Shown here: piece after piece, positions 60,315 through 64,000 of the stretch
How positions within the stretch are numbered: position 1 is the first letter of the stretch
How the letters are laid out: each line of letters opens with the position of its first letter
Notes under the pieces: model-generated
Database searches by the model: none
What the model was told of the DNA's origin: nothing
What the model saw: only the letters and a program-made list of their open reading frames with translations
Assembly: GCA_031553395.1 (NCBI GenBank)
Contig: JAVBLR010000021.1
Span: 15,083 to 79,082 of the forward strand
Direction of reading: 5' to 3'
DNA: 64,000 nucleotides
Source of the DNA: WRGA01 sp031553395
GTDB lineage: Bacteria; Bacteroidota; Bacteroidia; Bacteroidales; WRGA01
Program-made: the position numbers and the translations under genes

Positions 60315-62348
60315 ATGAGAAAAATAAAATTTTTAACATTATTAACTGCATCATCAATTATAATGATAAGCTGCAACAAAACTTCTACTGCTCCAGAAAC
60401 AGGCATTAATGTTTCTAATTTAGATACAACGATTACAGCAGGACAGGATTTTTACCAATATGCCTGCGGTGGATGGATAAAAAATAATCCGATGAAACCC
60501 GAGTATTCACGTTACGGAACATTCGATCAATTGGGTGAAAATAACCGGGAACAAATCCGAGGATTGATTGAAGAATTGAGTATTCAAAATCACAAAGCGG
60601 GAAGTCCCGGACAAAAAATCAGTGATTTATACAAAATCGGAATGGATAGTATAAAACTAAATGCCGATGGAATAAAACCAATTCAAAATGATCTTGCTGC
60701 TGTTGCTGCAATAAAAACAAAGGAAGATATTACTCCGGTAGTAGCTGAAATGCACAAAACTGCATATGCTCCCTTATTCTCTATTTACGTAAATGCTGAT
60801 GATATGGATAGCAATACGAACATTATGCAAACATATCAAGGAGGTTATGCAATGGGAGACAGGGATTATTATTTGTTGAACGATACGACAAATCAAAATA
60901 TCCGTAAAAAATATCAGGTTCATATTGAAAAAATGTTTGTTCTTGCCGGATTTACTCTCGAACAGGCAAAAACAAATGCCAATGCGGTAATGAAAATTGA
61001 AACTCAATTGGCAAAGGCTGCTTATCCTCGTGAGCTGTTAAGAGATCCGCATAAAAATTACCACAAAATTACAGTAGACGATTTGCAAAAGGAATCTCCT
61101 TCTATTAATTGGAATGTATTTTTTACTTCTGTCGGAGTACCTGATTTGAAAGATTTGAATGTTTCTCAAATCGAACCATTGAAAGAAGTAAGTAATGTTA
61201 TTAATACTTGTTCCTTAGACGAAATCAAAGCTTATTTGGCTTGGAATGTAATCGATGGCGCAGCTTCTTTCCTGAGCGATGATATTGTTGCTCAAAACTT
61301 TGATTTCTATGGAAAAACATTGTCCGGACAACAGGAATTACGTCCCCGATGGAAACGTGTAGTTGGCACAGTAGAAGGTTCTTTGGGCGAAGTTGTCGGC
61401 GAAATGTATGTAGCCAAATATTTTCCTCCTCAAGCAAAAGAACGAATGCTTCATTTAGTCGATAATTTGAAATTGGCTTTGCAAGACCGGATAAAAGAGT
61501 TGGAATGGATGAGCGACAGCACCAAAGAACGTGCGTTGGAAAAAATGACAACTTTTCGTGTAAAAATAGGTTATCCCGACAAATGGAAAGATTATTCTTC
61601 ATTAGAAGTAAAAAACGATAGTTATTGGGAAAATGTAAAACGCGCTCAGATTTTCAAGTTCAACGAAGATATTGCCAAAGTAGGAAAACCGGTTGATAAA
61701 GAAGAATGGTTGATGAATCCACAAACGGTAAATGCTTATTACAATCCGGCAACCAACGAAATTTGCTTCCCTGCCGGTATCTTGCAACCTCCGTTTTTCG
61801 ATTTGAATGGAATCGATGCCATTAACTATGGTGCAATCGGCGTAGTTATCGGACATGAAATGACTCATGGTTTTGATGATCAAGGCCGACAATACGACAA
61901 AGATGGAAACCTAAAAGATTGGTGGACTGCTTCCGATACTCAAAAATTCAATGAACGGGCAGACCGTTTGGTAAAACAATTCGATGATATTACTGTATTA
62001 GGTAGTACACACGCTAACGGACGCTTCACTTTAGGTGAAAACATTGCCGACCAGGGCGGTTTGCTTGTATCCTTCCTGGCCTTCCAACATGCATCGAAAG
62101 ACAGCAAGAAAGAACCTATCAACGGATTTACACCCGAACAGCAGTTTTTCTTATCATACGCCAATGTATGGGCTGGAAATATCCGAGATGAAGAGATATT
62201 AAGGCTTACTCAGATCGACCCACACTCGTTGGGAAAATGGAGAGTTGATATGACATTGAAAAACATCGATGCATTCTATGATGCATTTGGCATTAAAGAA
62301 GGTGATGCCATGTTTTTACCTCCCGCCGAAAGAGTTAATATTTGGTAG
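60315..62348 (+). CDS. M13-family zinc metallopeptidase (PepO-like) lipoprotein
   Basis: A 677-residue neprilysin-type endopeptidase. A lipobox (SSIIMISC, C20) anchors it. The zinc site is HEMTH at residues 514-518 (VVIGHEMTHGFDDQGRQYD), with the third ligand Glu in GENIADQGG and the substrate-binding NAYYNPATNEICFPAGIL before it. The N-terminal domain runs from DFYQYACGGWIKNNP. It degrades peptides of limited size at the cell envelope. The preceding inverted repeat separates it from DUF3467. Confidence 0.96.
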   Translation: MRKIKFLTLLTASSIIMISCNKTSTAPETGINVSNLDTTITAGQDFYQYACGGWIKNNPMKPEYSRYGTFDQLGENNREQIRGLIEELSIQNHKAGSPGQKISDLYKIGMDSIKLNADGIKPIQNDLAAVAAIKTKEDITPVVAEMHKTAYAPLFSIYVNADDMDSNTNIMQTYQGGYAMGDRDYYLLNDTTNQNIRKKYQVHIEKMFVLAGFTLEQAKTNANAVMKIETQLAKAAYPRELLRDPHKNYHKITVDDLQKESPSINWNVFFTSVGVPDLKDLNVSQIEPLKEVSNVINTCSLDEIKAYLAWNVIDGAASFLSDDIVAQNFDFYGKTLSGQQELRPRWKRVVGTVEGSLGEVVGEMYVAKYFPPQAKERMLHLVDNLKLALQDRIKELEWMSDSTKERALEKMTTFRVKIGYPDKWKDYSSLEVKNDSYWENVKRAQIFKFNEDIAKVGKPVDKEEWLMNPQTVNAYYNPATNEICFPAGILQPPFFDLNGIDAINYGAIGVVIGHEMTHGFDDQGRQYDKDGNLKDWWTASDTQKFNERADRLVKQFDDITVLGSTHANGRFTLGENIADQGGLLVSFLAFQHASKDSKKEPINGFTPEQQFFLSYANVWAGNIRDEEILRLTQIDPHSLGKWRVDMTLKNIDAFYDAFGIKEGDAMFLPPAERVNIW

Positions 62349-62971
62349 AATAAAAATTAATAATACGTTTAATTTGACCTATATACATTTTATTACATTT
62401 TTTGTATTATATTTGTATATAGGTTATTTTTTTACTTCACATAAATAAAACTCTTGCAAGTAACTACCTATTATATTAAAAAATAATATAAAATCTATAG
62501 CATGAGATTATTAGTTTTTTGAAATTATAATGTAAGGGTGATGTGAATTACAACATAAATATTTGATTATAATTTTCTTATACATCTTGACATCATTTGC
62601 TTTATTCAGGAAAATTAGATTTTTATTACAGCTTTTTTAGAATTTCTAAACAAATTAGATAACAGTAGTGTTATACACGAATTATAAGTTTATTAAAAAA
62701 ACTACTCAGTTATGTACATTACTTTATATAATATAAATAGCTCATTAAAAAATAATAGATGAAAATATATAATTAATTTCCTGCAAATTCAAATCCTCAC
62801 TATTCTAATATTTTGTGAATGATTTATTAGTGTGAATCATTGAATTTATAAAATGAATAGGAAAAATAGGCCGTATTTTCCAATTGCAATGATTGTGAAT
62901 GAATAATAGACTTATCGCACCTTTTCTGTATATAAAAATATAAACATTCAATAACAACACATTATTATTTT
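62349..62971. other. Long AT-rich intergenic region
   Basis: 623 bases with no convincing gene. Directly after the M13 peptidase stop codon, ACCTATATAC (62377-62386) pairs with GTATATAGGT (62415-62424) and is followed by TATTTTTTTAC, a probable terminator. The rest is very AT-rich with stop codons in all frames and no clear hairpin or tRNA. The promoter for the glycosylase must lie near its right end but no consensus was found. Confidence 0.6.
62377..62435 (+). terminator. Terminator after the M13 peptidase gene
   Basis: A 10-bp stem ACCTATATAC/GTATATAGGT with a long 28-base loop, then TATTTTTTT. The long loop lowers certainty. Confidence 0.55.
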
Positions 62972-63523
62972 ATGACACAATTACAATCACCTGGATTAAT
63001 CTACAGTTTTCCTCCTATTGTTGACGAAAATAGTCGAATTTTAATTTTAGGAACTGCTCCGGGAAACAGTTCTTTGGGAAAAGAAGAGTATTATGCACAC
63101 TCCAAAAATGCTATATGGAAAATAATTGCATTTATTTGCGATAAGTCATACCCAAGTAACTATTTGGAAAAGATGCATTTATTAGAAGAAACTAATATTG
63201 CATTATGGGATATATGCTATTGTTGCGATAGAAAAAACAGCAGTTTAGACAGTGCTATAAAGAATATTACGCCGAATGATATTCCTGCATTTTTGCGTAA
63301 ATATCCTAATATAAAAGTAATTGCATTTAACGGACGTCCTACCGAAATGATGTACGACAGGTATTTTAAAAGATACAAAGACATTACTTTTATCAGATTA
63401 TACTCTTCAAGTTCTGCCAATATATACAGCTATGAAGCGAAACTGGAATCATGGCTAGAATTAGTCAAATTCATGGATGAAAAAATCAAAAATCCTCCAA
63501 GACCATTGAATTATTTGTGGTAG
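62972..63523 (+). CDS. DNA-deoxyinosine/uracil-DNA glycosylase family protein
   Basis: A 183-residue protein of the UDG superfamily, family 6 (deoxyinosine glycosylase) type: ILILGTAPGNSSLGKEEYYA followed by HSKNAIWKII matches the family pattern GSxPGxxSLxxxxYYAHxxNxxW; AFNGRPTEMMYDRYF and LYSSSSANIYSYEAKLESW match the later motif LpSTSPAN. It removes deaminated bases such as hypoxanthine from DNA. Family assignment is firm, base preference inferred. Confidence 0.88.
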   Translation: MTQLQSPGLIYSFPPIVDENSRILILGTAPGNSSLGKEEYYAHSKNAIWKIIAFICDKSYPSNYLEKMHLLEETNIALWDICYCCDRKNSSLDSAIKNITPNDIPAFLRKYPNIKVIAFNGRPTEMMYDRYFKRYKDITFIRLYSSSSANIYSYEAKLESWLELVKFMDEKIKNPPRPLNYLW

Positions 63524-63534
63524 AGACAAAAAAC

Positions 63535-63566
63535 AAGTGAAGGGATTACCCTTCACTTATTTTTTG
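63535..63566. terminator. Bidirectional terminator between the glycosylase and small exported protein genes
   Basis: AAGTGAAGGG (63535-63544) pairs with CCCTTCACTT (63549-63558) around a 4-base loop, then ATTTTTTGC. The right arm overlaps the last codons of the minus-strand gene. Confidence 0.88.
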
Positions 63567-63917
63567 CTTGTTCTTTCTGTAAAAGCCAATCGTCAATATT
63601 GACAGCAATAGGAATACAACTATCTCCCCACTACCCAACGGAGCCACAATCTTCTGCGGATTACCCGGTTCACCCGGAGGTGGAGCATACAATTTCTTCT
63701 CATCATCCAAGATCGAGGATTTATCATCTGAACTGATAATCTTCTCCCAAAAACTCTCCTTGTCGATCTTGCTCTCCTTTTCTGTTTGTAAGGTTAAGAT
63801 TTCTTCTTCCTTATTCTCTTCCGGTTCAAATATACCACAGGTAGCATTTACATTCGCTGCTCCCATCGAAATCAATAAGGTACATAATAATACATATATC
63901 CGTTTCATATTCTTCAT
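63546..63917 (-). CDS. Small exported protein with a sorting-signal-like C-terminus
   Basis: A 123-residue protein (start at 63917, or the second Met at 63908) with a signal peptide ending near ANVNA. A charged, Glu/Lys-rich middle (EENKEEEILTLQTEKESK) leads to APPPGEPGNPQKIVAPLGSG, a hydrophobic stretch (EIVVFLLLSILTIGFY) and a basic tail (RKNKQK). That order (motif, helix, basic cluster) resembles C-terminal sorting signals of exported proteins. No family is recognised. The upstream end of its region is cut by the window. Confidence 0.7.
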   Translation of the reverse strand: MKNMKRIYVLLCTLLISMGAANVNATCGIFEPEENKEEEILTLQTEKESKIDKESFWEKIISSDDKSSILDDEKKLYAPPPGEPGNPQKIVAPLGSGEIVVFLLLSILTIGFYRKNKQKISEG

Positions 63918-64000
63918 TCGTTTTGATTTTGTTATGTTCGTTTTCTTTTAAACCGGAATGGATAAGGTTGATATTATCTTGCAATCTTTGTTATGATATT

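Overview
The window looks like chromosomal DNA of a low-GC Bacteroidota, probably order Bacteroidales. The evidence is the promoter style (-7 box TAnnTTTG, sometimes with a -33 TTTG), an ECF sigma/FecR/STN beta-barrel module, BACON, CarboxypepD_reg-like and SPASM domains, the long NusB, a SAM-II type riboswitch before metK, and a GH115/GH2 glucuronoxylan locus. Family-level placement (something like Dysgonomonadaceae or Porphyromonadaceae) is only a guess. No rRNA, transposase, phage or CRISPR is seen; one tRNA (Cys) is present.

Layout. 16-1290: a TolC-type efflux protein. 1610-8017: a tight five-gene module of ECF sigma factor, FecR anti-sigma, STN/CarboxypepD outer-membrane beta-barrel receptor, Gfo/Idh/MocA oxidoreductase and SPASM radical SAM enzyme; this is the least conventional gene cluster here. 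8122-15194 (minus): aroC, gcvP, a lipoprotein, a metallo-beta-lactamase-fold hydrolase, rsmG and a DUF3298-type lipoprotein. 15437-16474: tRNA-Cys followed by an orphan AT-rich gene. 16814-24632: a glucuronoxylan/glucuronate locus (GH115, GH2, uxuA, SDR reductase) with a divergent AraC regulator. 24797-27856: nusB, yajC, ybbR-like, coaE. 27866-33477 (minus): a small membrane protein, a CtpA-type protease, mrp, trmB and a BACON/LRR lipoprotein. 33723-35096: a rubrerythrin-PerR peroxide unit with a palindromic operator and a divergent small gene. 35268-36162: gcvH and purE. 36240-41871 (minus): WbqC, two signal peptidase I paralogues (one with degenerate catalytic boxes), a lipoprotein, dapB and cysK. 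42114-48281 (minus): a BASS-like transporter, an MFS transporter, pfkA, rpiB and tkt. 48531-50027: a small membrane protein and a CarboxypepD-like protein. 50352-59519 (minus): an outer-membrane barrel protein, metK with riboswitch, a hypothetical gene, phosphohexomutase, and an ExbB/membrane protein/ExbD/ExbD/TPR operon. 59748-63917: DUF3467, an M13 peptidase, a deoxyinosine/uracil glycosylase, and a small protein with a sorting-signal-like C-terminus.

The most striking thing not explained by genes is a family of intergenic elements made of short tandem words, mostly 7 nt long, with a different word at each locus. Read in the direction of transcription, one strand of the word follows stop codons and its complement precedes start codons, so the elements often make hairpins between neighbouring co-directional genes. 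At least fifteen loci are listed. Two of them supply the stop codon of the gene they follow.
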